Assembly: GCA_964517765.1 (NCBI GenBank)
Contig: CAZFEN010000015.1
Span: forward strand, 1-32,416
Source: Hydromicrobium sp964517765
GTDB taxonomy: Bacteria > Actinomycetota > Humimicrobiia > Humimicrobiales > Humimicrobiaceae
DNA: 32,416 nt
Direction: 5' to 3'
Shown here: one piece after another, positions 22,077-30,412 of the stretch
How positions within the stretch are numbered: position 1 is the first letter of the stretch
How the letters are laid out: each line of letters starts with the position of its first letter
Notes under the pieces: model-generated
Database searches by the model: none
What the model saw: the letters and a program-made list of their open reading frames with translations, nothing else
Told to the model about the DNA's origin: nothing
Program-made: the position numbers and the translations under genes

Positions 22077-23335
22077 TTCAAAAATCCTTCGTAATCCCTC
22101 ATTGTCAAATGGGATTCCAGCTGTCTCATAGTATCCAACGCAACACCTACTGCTATAAGTATAGACGTCCCGCCAAATTTAAAAGGTATTCCCAGATAAT
22201 CAATCAATATTTCCGGCAAAAGTGCAATTATTGCCAAAAATATAGCCCCTGGCAGTGTTATCCTGTTTAAAATACTGGTCAGGTAATCTGCAGTAGTTTT
22301 CCCTGGCCGCAGTCCGGGTATAAATCCTCCGTATCTTCTTAAATTATCCGCAGTATCCAGAGGATTAAAGGTAATAGCAGTATAAAAATAAGCAAATATG
22401 ATAATAAATACAGCATAAGTAATGGCATAAATAGGATTGATTCTACCCTCTATTGTTGGACTCAGTGCATCGGCTATTTTCTGGATCCAGGAAACATTTA
22501 TAAATTGTGCTATCGTTGTAGGGAAAAGTACAATGGAAACTGCAAGTATTATTGGCATTACTCCGGATTGATTGACTTTAAGTGGTATATAGGTGCTCTG
22601 CCCTCCAAAGACTTTCCTCCCTACGATTCTCTTTGCATACTGGACCGGGATTTTTCTTTCACCCTGCTGGATTAATATGACAGCCATGACCACTGCAATA
22701 AATATGATTACAAAAACAACAAGTAAGAAATAATTTTGGCCTTTTAATCTGAGTAAACTTATTAATTGACCGGGTATTCTTGAAACTATATTGGCAAATA
22801 TTATAAGGGAAATACCATTTCCTATCCCGTGAATATTTATTAGTTCACCAAGCCACATAATAAGAGTGGTTCCGGCTGTAAGTGTAGTTATGATCATTGC
22901 GACATGCGCAAAATCAAAATTAATTATGGCACCGGAATTTCTAAAGAAAAAAACCATTGCTACTGATTGCATAAGTGCAAGTCCAACGGTCATATATCTG
23001 GCTATCTGATTAATTTTTCTCCTGCCTGTTTCTCCTTCCTTTGCAAGCTGGTCCAATTTGGGAATTACAACCTGAAGAAGCTGCATTACGATAGTCGCAG
23101 TAATATAAGGCATGATGCCGAGAGAGAACACGGCAAATCTCTCAAGCGCTCCTCCCGAAAACAGATCCATCATGCCCATTATTCCGGTCTGGACCTGTTC
23201 CAGGATTTTAGATGCGTCAATCCCTGGTATCGTAACATTGGCACCAAATCTGTAAAGAGCCAGGATAGCAATAGTAAAAAGTATCCTGTTCCTGATTTCT
23301 TTAATTCTGAAAGCATTTATTATAGCGTGGAACAC
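22073..23335 (-). CDS. secY: Preprotein translocase subunit SecY
   Basis: 420 residues with about ten membrane helices, the channel of the Sec translocon. Seen: RFGANVTIPGID in the first periplasmic region, LFSGGALERFAVFSLGIMPYITATIVMQLL, the plug and second-helix region, GERKIPVQYAKRIVGRKVFGGQSTYIPLKVNQSGVMPIILA, RRYGGFIPGLRPGKTTADYL, and the C-terminal HLTMRDYEGFLK. The ATG overlaps the rplO stop by one base (TAATG), an efficient coupling arrangement. Confidence 0.98.
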   Translation of the reverse strand: MFHAIINAFRIKEIRNRILFTIAILALYRFGANVTIPGIDASKILEQVQTGIMGMMDLFSGGALERFAVFSLGIMPYITATIVMQLLQVVIPKLDQLAKEGETGRRKINQIARYMTVGLALMQSVAMVFFFRNSGAIINFDFAHVAMIITTLTAGTTLIMWLGELINIHGIGNGISLIIFANIVSRIPGQLISLLRLKGQNYFLLVVFVIIFIAVVMAVILIQQGERKIPVQYAKRIVGRKVFGGQSTYIPLKVNQSGVMPIILAVSIVLFPTTIAQFINVSWIQKIADALSPTIEGRINPIYAITYAVFIIIFAYFYTAITFNPLDTADNLRRYGGFIPGLRPGKTTADYLTSILNRITLPGAIFLAIIALLPEILIDYLGIPFKFGGTSILIAVGVALDTMRQLESHLTMRDYEGFLK

Positions 23336-23778
23336 TAAATTACCTCCATTTTTCCACCGGCTTTTTCAATTTTAGCCGCAGCATTCTTGCTAAAATAATT
23401 GGCTTTAATGGTTAATTTTTTAGTAAGTTCACCATTGCCCAGCACCTTTACAGGATTTGATTTATTTGTGATAAAACCACTCTTTACCAGGACATCATAA
23501 TCAATAACGCTGTTTTCTTTAAACTTTTCCAACTGTCCCACGTTGATTAAATTATTTATTTTCTTTCTTGTATTCTTAAAACCTTTAAGATACGGCAGTC
23601 TCCTCTGCAGAGGCATCTGTCCGCCTTCGAAACCCGGCCTGGTCTTGCCGCCTGATCGGGAAAGCTGACCTTTGGTTCCTCTGCCGCTGGTGGTCCCGTG
23701 CCCGGAACCATTCCCTCTACCCACTCTTTTTCTTTTTTTTATAGACTTAGGAGATCCTAAATCACCAAGCTTCACCAT
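23335..23778 (-). CDS. rplO: 50S ribosomal protein uL15
   Basis: 147 residues. The N-terminal glycine- and basic-rich extension RKRVGRGNGSGHGTTSGRGTKGQLSRSGGKTRPGFEGGQMPLQRRLP is characteristic and threads into 23S rRNA. The C-terminal domain ends VKVLGNGELTKKLTIKANYFSKNAAAKIEKAGGK. AAGGAG precedes the ATG. Only 24 bases separate it from rpsE, so there is no room for rpmD. Confidence 0.98.
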   Translation of the reverse strand: MVKLGDLGSPKSIKKRKRVGRGNGSGHGTTSGRGTKGQLSRSGGKTRPGFEGGQMPLQRRLPYLKGFKNTRKKINNLINVGQLEKFKENSVIDYDVLVKSGFITNKSNPVKVLGNGELTKKLTIKANYFSKNAAAKIEKAGGKMEVI

Positions 23779-23802
23779 TTTCTCCTTTCAATGTTATCCA
23801 AA

Positions 23803-24303
23803 TCACTGCAACTGGCTAACTTCAGGTTCTGTTTTGTTTTTCCTTACAATCTGATCCGGCGTTTTTAACATCTTCAGACCTTTGATGGTCGCATTGACTA
23901 TATTCAAAGCATTAGCACTTCCAAGCGATTTGGTAAGAATATTCTTTACACCGGCAAGCTCCATTATTATTCTTACCGGTCCACCGGCAATAACTCCTAT
24001 ACCATGGGATGCTGGTTTCATAAAGACATGACCGGCTCCAAATCTGCCATCGATAGCATAAGGTATTGTCCCATCATTTAATGGTACCCGGAACATATTT
24101 TTCTTTGCGTTATTAATACCTTTCTGGATGGCAGTAGAAACCTCGTTGGCTTTGCCAAATCCAACTCCTACCATTCCATTCAAATTACCTACTGCCACCA
24201 GAGCGCTAAAACTAAATCTTCTGCCACCCTTGACTACTTTGGCGCATCTATTTATTTTTATAACTTTTTCACCTAATTCTGTATCTTTGGAAAGATCAGC
24301 CAC
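23803..24303 (-). CDS. rpsE: 30S ribosomal protein uS5
   Basis: 166 residues. The double-stranded-RNA-binding domain has EKVIKINRCAKVVKGGRRFSFSALVAVGNLNGMVGVGFGKANEV. The C-terminal domain has GAGHVFMKPASHGIGVIAGGPVRIIMELAGVKNILTKSLGSANALN. uS5 sits at the mRNA entry and affects decoding accuracy. It follows rplR by 22 bases. Confidence 0.98.
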   Translation of the reverse strand: MADLSKDTELGEKVIKINRCAKVVKGGRRFSFSALVAVGNLNGMVGVGFGKANEVSTAIQKGINNAKKNMFRVPLNDGTIPYAIDGRFGAGHVFMKPASHGIGVIAGGPVRIIMELAGVKNILTKSLGSANALNIVNATIKGLKMLKTPDQIVRKNKTEPEVSQLQ

Positions 24304-24325
24304 AAGATTTCCTCCTTAAATAAGC

Positions 24326-24688
24326 TTAAAATTTCAATCCGCCTTTTCTTGCACCATCAGCAAGAGCTTTTACCCTGCCATGGTATTTGTAACCGCTTCT
24401 GTCAAAAACTATTACATCTATTTTCTTCTTTTTAGCCATACCGGCAAGGGCCTCTCCGGTCTTAAAACTTATATCTATTTTCCCTTTACCTTTATTTTTT
24501 TCCTCAAGATCTTTGCTTGATATGCTCATCAATGTTTTACCGGTACTGTCATCTACTATTTGTCCGTAAATATATTTATTGCTGCGATAAACAGCAAGTC
24601 TTATGCGGCTGGTAATCATTTTGATCCTGGACCTGCCTCTTATTTTTCTTCTTAGACTTTTATCTCTTTTTTCAATTTTACTCTTCAT
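24326..24688 (-). CDS. rplR: 50S ribosomal protein uL18
   Basis: 120 residues, normal length. Seen: RIRLAVYRSNKYIYGQIVDDSTGKTLMSISS and a C-terminal VIVFDRSGYKYHGRVKALADGARKGGLKF, the end signature shared by bacterial uL18. It binds 5S rRNA with uL5. It follows rplF by 17 bases. Confidence 0.97.
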   Translation of the reverse strand: MKSKIEKRDKSLRRKIRGRSRIKMITSRIRLAVYRSNKYIYGQIVDDSTGKTLMSISSKDLEEKNKGKGKIDISFKTGEALAGMAKKKKIDVIVFDRSGYKYHGRVKALADGARKGGLKF

Positions 24689-24705
24689 AAAATCTCCCGT
24701 AAGAA

Positions 24706-25257
24706 TTAGGTACCGCTGGCAATAGCTGTTTTACCTACTTTTCTTCTAATGACTTCGTCTTCGTATTTTATACCTTTGCCCTTATAAGGTTCCGGTTCTC
24801 TTATGCCTCTGATATTGGCAGCCATTTCTCCTACCATCTGCTTATTTATTCCTTTGACTATAATAGTAGTGTTATCGGGAACTTCAAAAGACATTCCCGG
24901 GAGAACATTTACTACTACGGGATTTGAATACCCTGCAAGCACTTCCAGGTTATCTCCCTTTTTACTTGCCCTGTAACCTACTCCTACTATTTTTAATGTT
25001 TTACTGAAACCATTGCTTACACCTATTACCATATTATTTATAAGGCTCCTGTAAAGACCGTATTTAGCATTATTTTCCTTGCTGTCCGAAACAAGAGTAA
25101 CAATCAATCTGCCGTCTTCCATATTCAGTTTGACAGCGCTACTGTCAAACTTCTGAGAAAGCTCTCCCAGTTTTCCTTTTACGCTTATGTTATCTTTATC
25201 TATTTTAATCTCTACATCCGCCGGTATAATAACAGGTTTCTTTCCTATCCTTGACAC
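24706..25257 (-). CDS. rplF: 50S ribosomal protein uL6
   Basis: 183 residues in two similar domains. Seen: MSRIGKKPVIIPADVEIKI at the N-terminus, GVSNGFSKTLKIVGVGYRASKKGDNLEVLAGYSNPVVVNVLP in the centre, and the rRNA-binding end GEMAANIRGIREPEPYKGKGIKYEDEVIRRKVGK, next to the sarcin-ricin loop. It lies 30 bases after rpsH. Confidence 0.98.
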   Translation of the reverse strand: MSRIGKKPVIIPADVEIKIDKDNISVKGKLGELSQKFDSSAVKLNMEDGRLIVTLVSDSKENNAKYGLYRSLINNMVIGVSNGFSKTLKIVGVGYRASKKGDNLEVLAGYSNPVVVNVLPGMSFEVPDNTTIIVKGINKQMVGEMAANIRGIREPEPYKGKGIKYEDEVIRRKVGKTAIASGT

Positions 25258-25287
25258 TTCAAACTCACCTTTCTGATTACTTTCTTT

Positions 25288-25692
25288 CTACCATATGGAG
25301 CAAATAACTTCTCCGCCAACCTTCTCTTTTTTAGCTCCGACTCCCGTAAGCACCCCTTTTGGCGTCGATAGTATGACTGTTCCAAAACCACCAAGGACCC
25401 TCGGTATTTCGTCTTTTCGTGCATAAACCCGAAGTCCCGGTTTGCTTATTCTTTTAAGACCGGTAATGGTACTTTTTTTATCTTTTCCATATTTCAGATA
25501 AATTTTGATCATGCTGCCAGTAATTTCGTCTTTAAGGACCTCATGACTTTTTATATATCCTTCTTCATCCAGTATCCTGGCTATTTCTGTTTTAAGTTTT
25601 GAATAAGGAACATTGACATTATCCATCCTGGCTATACATCCGTTTCTTATTCTGGTTAACATATCTGAAATGGGATCGGTAACCGCTGACAT
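25288..25692 (-). CDS. rpsH: 30S ribosomal protein uS8
   Basis: 134 residues. Seen: TDPISDMLTRIRNGCIARMDNVNVPYSKLKTEIARILDEEGYI, and the C-terminal RVLGGFGTVILSTPKGVLTGVGAKKEKVGGEVICSIW, the usual bacterial ending. In E. coli uS8 represses its own operon; no matching mRNA site was identified here. It follows rpsN by 11 bases. Confidence 0.98.
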   Translation of the reverse strand: MSAVTDPISDMLTRIRNGCIARMDNVNVPYSKLKTEIARILDEEGYIKSHEVLKDEITGSMIKIYLKYGKDKKSTITGLKRISKPGLRVYARKDEIPRVLGGFGTVILSTPKGVLTGVGAKKEKVGGEVICSIW

Positions 25693-25703
25693 AAATCCTC
25701 CTT

Positions 25704-25889
25704 TTACCAGCTGGACTTGGTCATTCCAGGAATTTTTCCTTCATGAGCCATTTCCCTGAGACAAATCCTGCATAATCCAAATTTTCTAAAATAACCTCTT
25801 GGCCTACCGCATCTAAAACATCTGTTATATTTTCTTGTTTTATATTTAGGTTCTTTTTGCTGTTTTTCTACAAGCGCTTTCTTAGCCAA
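25704..25889 (-). CDS. rpsN: 30S ribosomal protein uS14, type Z (zinc)
   Basis: 61 residues, the short zinc form. It begins MAKKALVEKQQ and has the zinc ribbon CFRCGRPRGYFRKFGLCRICLREMAHEG, with four cysteines in two CxxC pairs, and the conserved end GKIPGMTKSSW. The long zinc-free form of Proteobacteria is about 100 residues. It lies between rplE and rpsH as expected. Confidence 0.98.
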   Translation of the reverse strand: MAKKALVEKQQKEPKYKTRKYNRCFRCGRPRGYFRKFGLCRICLREMAHEGKIPGMTKSSW

Positions 25890-25917
25890 TAAATATCTCC
25901 TTACTTAATAAACTTCA

Positions 25918-26469
25918 TCATTTTTTAAATGGAAATCCAAACTCATCCAGCAGGAACATCGCCTCATCATCACTTTCCGTACTGGTTGTAATGGTAATAT
26001 TCATACCTTTTACACTTAAGATGCTGTCATAATCGACCTCAGGAAAAATCAATTGTTCTTTTATCCCTATTGTATAATTTCCCGAACCATCAAAACTTTT
26101 TTTGGATAAACCTCTAAAATCTCTGATTCTGGGGATCGCTACACTGAGCAGCCTATCGAAAAATTCATACATCCTGTTCCCTCTTAGTGTCACCATGCAC
26201 CCTATCGGATTCCCCTGTCTGAGTTTGAATCCGGCAATTGATTTTCGGGCTTTTGTTATAATAGGTTTCTGCCCCGTGATCACGGCCAGATCCCGACTGG
26301 CAGATTCCAATTCTTTAATATTCTGAATTGCGGAACCTATACCCATGTTTACGGTTATCTTATTTATTCTGGGTACCTCCATTATGTTGCCGAGTTTGCG
26401 CTCTTTCAGCATCTTAGGAATAATCTCTTTTTTATATTTTTCTTTTAATCTTGGTTCCACTAATATCAC
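25918..26469 (-). CDS. rplE: 50S ribosomal protein uL5
   Basis: 183 residues. Seen: PRINKITVNMGIGSAIQNIKELESASRDLAVITGQKPIITKARKSIAGFKLRQGNPIGCMVTLRGNRMYEFFDRLL and a C-terminal FPEVDYDSILSVKGMNITITTSTESDDEAMFLLDEFGFPF. It binds 5S rRNA and the P-site tRNA elbow. It starts 16 bases after rplX. Confidence 0.98.
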   Translation of the reverse strand: MILVEPRLKEKYKKEIIPKMLKERKLGNIMEVPRINKITVNMGIGSAIQNIKELESASRDLAVITGQKPIITKARKSIAGFKLRQGNPIGCMVTLRGNRMYEFFDRLLSVAIPRIRDFRGLSKKSFDGSGNYTIGIKEQLIFPEVDYDSILSVKGMNITITTSTESDDEAMFLLDEFGFPFKK

Positions 26470-26485
26470 CTTAAATATTCATTCT

Positions 26486-26797
26486 TCAAATCTGTTGTTT
26501 GCACTTTTTGCATATCCTGACTTTTATACCGGAATCCCTGACTTCAAAACCTACTCCGGCAAGTTTGCCGCAACCGGGACATACCAGTCTGACATTCGAA
26601 ATTTTAATGGGTCCTTCTTTTTTAATAATACCGCCAGGTTTGCTTTGATCTTTCTGTCTTACATGTTTTTCTATTATATTGGCACCCTCGACATATAATC
26701 TGTCTTTGACAGATTCTATTCTGAGTACTTTCCCTGTTTTACCTCTGTCTTTTCCTTTTATTATCTCGACCTTATCACTTTTTTTTATTTTCAACAC
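26486..26797 (-). CDS. rplX: 50S ribosomal protein uL24, with C-terminal zinc ribbon
   Basis: 103 residues. The KOW motif is at KIKKSDKVEIIKGKDRGKTGKVLRI near the N-terminus. The conserved QSKPGGIIKKEGPIKISNVRLVCPGCGK follows. The C-terminus carries CPGCG and CKKC pairs, a likely zinc ribbon seen in many bacterial uL24 proteins. uL24 is one of the two assembly initiators of the 50S subunit. It follows rplN by 25 bases. Confidence 0.97.
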   Translation of the reverse strand: MLKIKKSDKVEIIKGKDRGKTGKVLRIESVKDRLYVEGANIIEKHVRQKDQSKPGGIIKKEGPIKISNVRLVCPGCGKLAGVGFEVRDSGIKVRICKKCKQQI

Positions 26798-26822
26798 TTC
26801 TAACTGCTCCCATTTGATAAAA

Positions 26823-27191
26823 TTAAATTACCTCCGGTGAAAGGGATATTATCTTCATGAAATTTTTATCTCTGAGTTCCCTTGCTACCGGCCCGAATAT
26901 TCTTGTACCCCGGGGATTATTCTGAGCATCAATAATAACTGCTGCGTTATCATCAAATCTTATATAAGAACCATCCGGTCTTCTGAGTGCTTTTTTAGAT
27001 CTCACAAGTACAGCCTTTACTACATCACTTTTTTTTACAACCCCTCCGGGGTTTGCATCCTTCACCGCAGCAATAAAAACATCGCCAATTCGCGCATACC
27101 TTTTTCTTGTCCCCCCCAGGACTCTAATGCATCCAATAATTCTTGCACCGGTATTATCGGCCACTTTTACTCTTGTACCAGACTGAATCAT
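26823..27191 (-). CDS. rplN: 50S ribosomal protein uL14
   Basis: 122 residues from the ATG at 27191, preceded by AAGGAT. This gives the family start MIQSGTRVKVADNTGARIIGCIRVLGGT. A longer frame to 27242 would add 17 unrelated residues and overlap rpsQ, so it is rejected. Further motifs: GDVFIAAVKDANPGGVVKKSDVVKAVLVRSKK and the end RGTRIFGPVARELRDKNFMKIISLSPEVI. It contacts 16S rRNA in an intersubunit bridge. Confidence 0.97.
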   Translation of the reverse strand: MIQSGTRVKVADNTGARIIGCIRVLGGTRKRYARIGDVFIAAVKDANPGGVVKKSDVVKAVLVRSKKALRRPDGSYIRFDDNAAVIIDAQNNPRGTRIFGPVARELRDKNFMKIISLSPEVI

Positions 27192-27205
27192 TTTTAAATC
27201 CTTCT

Positions 27206-27460
27206 TTACTCCGCTTTCTTGATTACCTCTACCAGTCTCCATCTTTTGGTCTTGCTGATAGGTCTTGTTTCAGAAACTTTTACTATATCACCAACTTTAC
27301 CTTTACCTTCAGGATCATGTACCTTGAATTTTTTTATTTTCCTTAAAATCTTCTTATATAAAGGGTGTTTATAATGAGATTCCACAGCTACGACCACTGT
27401 TTTATCCATTTTATCGCTTACTATTGTTCCTATTCTTATCTTTAATTTTCCTCTTTCCAA
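27206..27460 (-). CDS. rpsQ: 30S ribosomal protein uS17
   Basis: 84 residues. Seen: RIGTIVSDKMDKTVVVAVESHYKHPLYKKILRKIKKFKVHDPEGKGKVGDIVKVSETRPISKTKRWRLVEVI, an OB-fold covering the complete family. The start is TTG at 27460, about six bases after GGGGG; no ATG is available before the conserved region. It lies between rpmC and rplN. Confidence 0.96.
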   Translation of the reverse strand: MERGKLKIRIGTIVSDKMDKTVVVAVESHYKHPLYKKILRKIKKFKVHDPEGKGKVGDIVKVSETRPISKTKRWRLVEVIKKAE

Positions 27461-27474
27461 AAAAGCCCCCTAAT

Positions 27475-27705
27475 TTATTTTTTATTGACTTTATCAGTCT
27501 TGCTATCGGTCTTTGTCTTAAATTCCTTCTCTTTAATTAAAGTCTTTATTCTCGCAATATCTTTCCTTAAATTCCTTATCTTTACCGGACTATTCAATTG
27601 CCCGGTAGCTTTTTGAAATTTTAGATTAAAAAGACTCTTCTTGATATCTGCAAGTTTTATTTCCAATTCTTCTTTATTTAGTTCTTTTATTTCACTTATT
27701 TTCAT
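27475..27705 (-). CDS. rpmC: 50S ribosomal protein uL29
   Basis: 76 residues. The helical hairpin has KISEIKELNKEELEIKLADIKKSLFNLKFQKATGQLNSPVKIRNLRKDIARIKTLIKE, the full uL29 motif set. A lysine-rich tail (TKTDSKTDKVNKK) is a little longer than usual. uL29 lines the outside of the exit tunnel. It follows rplP by 16 bases. Confidence 0.97.
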   Translation of the reverse strand: MKISEIKELNKEELEIKLADIKKSLFNLKFQKATGQLNSPVKIRNLRKDIARIKTLIKEKEFKTKTDSKTDKVNKK

Positions 27706-27721
27706 TTCTTATCTAAATTAT

Positions 27722-28141
27722 TTATAGTTCTTCATAAATGAATTTTGTTTTTATGGATAGCTTATTGGAAGCTAACCTGATTGCTTCTTTTGCAACTTCC
27801 ATACTGACACCTGAAATTTCAAATAATATTTTTCCGGGTTTAACTACAACCACCCAATTTTCAGGCACTCCTTTTCCTCCACCCATACGTGTTTCAGCTG
27901 GTTTCTTAGTCACCGGTTTATGAGGAAAAATATTTATCCATACTTTTCCGCCTCTTTTTATATATCTGGTAAGAGCCACTCTTGCTGCTTCAATCTGTCT
28001 GCTGGAGAGCCAGCCCGATTCAAGCGCCTGTAATCCATATTCACCAAATGAAAGTTTGGTGCCGCCTTTGGCGTGGCCTTTCATTTTTCCTCTTTGAACT
28101 TTTCTATATTTCACCCGCTTGGGCATCAACATTGCTGCCAT
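27722..28141 (-). CDS. rplP: 50S ribosomal protein uL16
   Basis: 139 residues. Seen: MLMPKRVKYRKVQRGKMKGHAKGGTKLSFGEYGLQALESGWLSSRQIEAARVALTRYIKRGGKVWINIFPHKPVTKKPAETRMGGGKG, with VVVVKPGKILFEISGV in the C-terminal half. It helps position A-site tRNA. The start may be MAAML or the ATG four codons later (MPKRVKYRK), which is the more usual family N-terminus. Confidence 0.97.
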   Translation of the reverse strand: MAAMLMPKRVKYRKVQRGKMKGHAKGGTKLSFGEYGLQALESGWLSSRQIEAARVALTRYIKRGGKVWINIFPHKPVTKKPAETRMGGGKGVPENWVVVVKPGKILFEISGVSMEVAKEAIRLASNKLSIKTKFIYEEL

Positions 28142-28157
28142 AAATATCTCCTAATCT

Positions 28158-28847
28158 TTAGACCACTTCTTCCTTCTTATTTTCTTCTCCTGGTTTATTT
28201 TCTTTTTTTATTTCTTTTCTATCCAGTATGATATCTCCCATATATATCCAGACTTTGACTCCTATCTTACCAAAAGTCGTCCTGGCTTCCGCAAATCCAT
28301 AATCGATATCTGCTCTCAAAGTATGCAATGGGACTCTTCCTTCTCTGTACCATTCGGTTCTGGCCATCTCTGCTCCACCCAATCTACCTGCACACTGGAC
28401 TTTTATCCCTTTCGCTCCCGCCTTCATGCTTAGTGATACTGCTTTTTTCATAGCTTTTCTGAAACCTACTCTTCCAACTAATTGCGAGGCAATGCTCTCT
28501 GCAACTAATTTTGCGACGAGCTCTGGTTTTTTAATCTCTATAATATTCAACTGTATGATACTGCCTGTTTTTTTCTCAACCAGATCCCTGATATCATTGA
28601 TATTTGCCCCTCTTCTTCCTATAACTATACCCGGCTTTGAGGTATACATATCTACTTTTACTTCTTCTTCTGTTCTTTCGATTTCGATTTTTGAAATTCC
28701 GGCGTTACCCAGCTGCTCTTCAATCGTATTTCTTATCATGACATCTTCTTTAAGTAACCTGGCATAATCTTTCGAAGCAAACCATCTTGATTGCCATCCT
28801 TTATTAATTCCTATTCTAAGTCCATTGGGATTTACTTTTTGGCCCAT
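28158..28847 (-). CDS. rpsC: 30S ribosomal protein uS3
   Basis: 229 residues. Seen: MGQKVNPNGLRIGINKGWQSRWFASK, a KH domain with KPGIVIGRRGANINDIRDLVEK, and the C-terminal AKGIKVQCAGRLGGAEMARTEWYREGRVPLHTLRADIDYGFAEARTTFGKIGVKVWIY. A lysine/glutamate-rich tail ends the protein. uS3 lines the mRNA entry. It begins three bases after the rplV stop. Confidence 0.98.
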   Translation of the reverse strand: MGQKVNPNGLRIGINKGWQSRWFASKDYARLLKEDVMIRNTIEEQLGNAGISKIEIERTEEEVKVDMYTSKPGIVIGRRGANINDIRDLVEKKTGSIIQLNIIEIKKPELVAKLVAESIASQLVGRVGFRKAMKKAVSLSMKAGAKGIKVQCAGRLGGAEMARTEWYREGRVPLHTLRADIDYGFAEARTTFGKIGVKVWIYMGDIILDRKEIKKENKPGEENKKEEVV

Positions 28848-28850
28848 TTC

Positions 28851-29198
28851 TTAAGCCTCCTTCTCTTTACCATCAGATACAAAAACAGAAATATGTGCGG
28901 TCCTTTTTCTTATTCTGTTAGCCCTTCCTCTCGCTCTTGGCTTGAACCTTTTTAAAGTGGGCCCCTCGTCTACCATTATTCCGGAAATAAATAAATCTTC
29001 TTCTTTCATTTTATGGTTCTCGGTTGCATTGGTCACCGCGCTTTGTATGGCTTTCTTTACCACAATCGCAGCAGTTTTGGGCGTCAAAGATAATAAATCT
29101 ATAGCATCATCTATAGATTTTGACTTTATCATATCAACGATATACCTAATTTTCCTTGGTGACATTCTTATATATTTTTCAACGGCTCTGGCTTCCAA
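28851..29198 (-). CDS. rplV: 50S ribosomal protein uL22
   Basis: 115 residues. Seen: KYIRMSPRKIRYIVDMIKSKSIDDAIDLLSLTPKTAAIVVKKAIQSAVTNATENHKM, then the tunnel loop GPTLKRFKPRARGRANRIRKRTAHISVFVSDG. The loop reaches the constriction of the exit tunnel, and its sequence looks ordinary with no insertion. It lies 32 bases after rpsS. Confidence 0.98.
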   Translation of the reverse strand: MEARAVEKYIRMSPRKIRYIVDMIKSKSIDDAIDLLSLTPKTAAIVVKKAIQSAVTNATENHKMKEEDLFISGIMVDEGPTLKRFKPRARGRANRIRKRTAHISVFVSDGKEKEA

Positions 29199-29230
29199 AA
29201 CTCTAAACCCCCTGACTGTCTGCTAATATA

Positions 29231-29530
29231 TTATGCTTCTTTTTTAACTGTTGCGACTTTTTCACTTTTGCCTTTATAAATATGCGGTCTTATGGATCTT
29301 GTTGGTGCAAATTCTCCCAACTTATGTCCAACCATAGACTCTGAAATAAAAATAGGAATATGCCTTCTTCCATCATGTACGGCTATGGTATGACCGACCA
29401 TTTCAGGAAAAATTGTTGAACTTCTGGACCAGGTTTTTATGATTTTCTTTTCTCCTGATTCATTCAGAGCATTTATTCTCTTTAACAATTTTTCCTCAAC
29501 AAAAGGTCCCTTTTTTAAAGACCTTGACAT
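29231..29530 (-). CDS. rpsS: 30S ribosomal protein uS19
   Basis: 99 residues. Seen: MSRSLKKGPFVEEKLLKRI, IKTWSRSSTIFPEMVGHTIAVHDGRRHIPIFISESMVGHKLGEFAPTRSIRPH, which is the complete family core in the 30S head. GGGAGG stands six bases before the ATG. A longer upstream frame in another phase is a shadow of rplB. Confidence 0.98.
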   Translation of the reverse strand: MSRSLKKGPFVEEKLLKRINALNESGEKKIIKTWSRSSTIFPEMVGHTIAVHDGRRHIPIFISESMVGHKLGEFAPTRSIRPHIYKGKSEKVATVKKEA

Positions 29531-29560
29531 CCAGTCCTCCCGACTTTAAAAATTAATGTA

Positions 29561-30391
29561 TTACTTATTCCTTCTTCTGATAATATATTTATCGGTTCTA
29601 TTATTCTTTTTTCTGGTTCTATATCCCAGTGTAGGCTTACCCCATGGGGTAACCGGATTTCTTCCGGCACTTTTATTCTTTCCTTCTCCTCCACCATGAG
29701 GATGGTCAACGGGATTCATCGCCGTACCTCTGACGCCGGGTCTTACCCCCAGCCATCTCTTTCTTCCCGCTTTTCCCAATCGAATTATTTCATGTGTAGT
29801 ATTTCCAATCTGACCGATACATGCTTTGCAATTCAATCCAATCAGTCTTACTTCACCCGAGGGGAGCTTTATGTTGGCGTATTTCCCTTCTTTTGCTAAA
29901 AGCTGGGCATATCCTCCTGCAGATCTAACCAATTCTGCTCCTTTGCCTTCCTTTATCTCTATATTATGGATTATTGTTCCTACCGGTATGCTCTTTAAAG
30001 GAAGGGCATTACCTATTTTAATATCTACTTTTTCACCTGAGACCAGGATGTCCCCGATTTTTAACTTCAAAGGAGCAATTATATAACTTTTTTCGCCATC
30101 TCTATAGCTCAGGAGAGCAATCCTTGCATTTCTATTAGGATCGTATTCGATTGCTTCTACTCTTGCCGGAATGTTATCCTTTAATCTTTTAAAATCTATG
30201 ATCCTGTATAATCTTTTATGCCCTCCACCACTATGTCTCCTTGTAATTCTGCCGTAATTATTTCTCCCTGCGTCTCTCTTTAGAGATCTGGTAAGAGATT
30301 TTTCCGGCCTTTTTTTAGTTAAGTCCGAAAAATCGGAAACAGTCGCAAGTCTTCTTCCGGGAGTAGTGGGTTTATATTTTTTAACAGCCAA
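29561..30391 (-). CDS. rplB: 50S ribosomal protein uL2
   Basis: 276 residues. Seen: KYKPTTPGRRLATVSDFSDLTKKRPEKSL at the N-terminus, RNNYGRITRRHSGGGHKRLYRIIDFKR, an SH3-like core with IPVGTIIHNIEIKEGKGAELVRSAGGYAQLLAKEGKYANIKLPSGEVRLI, and the catalytic-centre region RPGVRGTAMNPVDHPHGGGEGKNKSAGRNPVTPWGKPTLGYRTRKKN with its conserved histidine. It is needed for peptidyl-transferase assembly. It follows rplW by 21 bases. Confidence 0.98.
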   Translation of the reverse strand: MAVKKYKPTTPGRRLATVSDFSDLTKKRPEKSLTRSLKRDAGRNNYGRITRRHSGGGHKRLYRIIDFKRLKDNIPARVEAIEYDPNRNARIALLSYRDGEKSYIIAPLKLKIGDILVSGEKVDIKIGNALPLKSIPVGTIIHNIEIKEGKGAELVRSAGGYAQLLAKEGKYANIKLPSGEVRLIGLNCKACIGQIGNTTHEIIRLGKAGRKRWLGVRPGVRGTAMNPVDHPHGGGEGKNKSAGRNPVTPWGKPTLGYRTRKKNNRTDKYIIRRRNK

Positions 30392-30412
30392 CTTTTAAAA
30401 CCTCCAAATAAA

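Noticed and set aside
27192..27242. N-terminal extension of uL14
   Set aside because: It adds 17 residues unlike any uL14, overlaps rpsQ, and the internal ATG has its own ribosome site and the normal family start.
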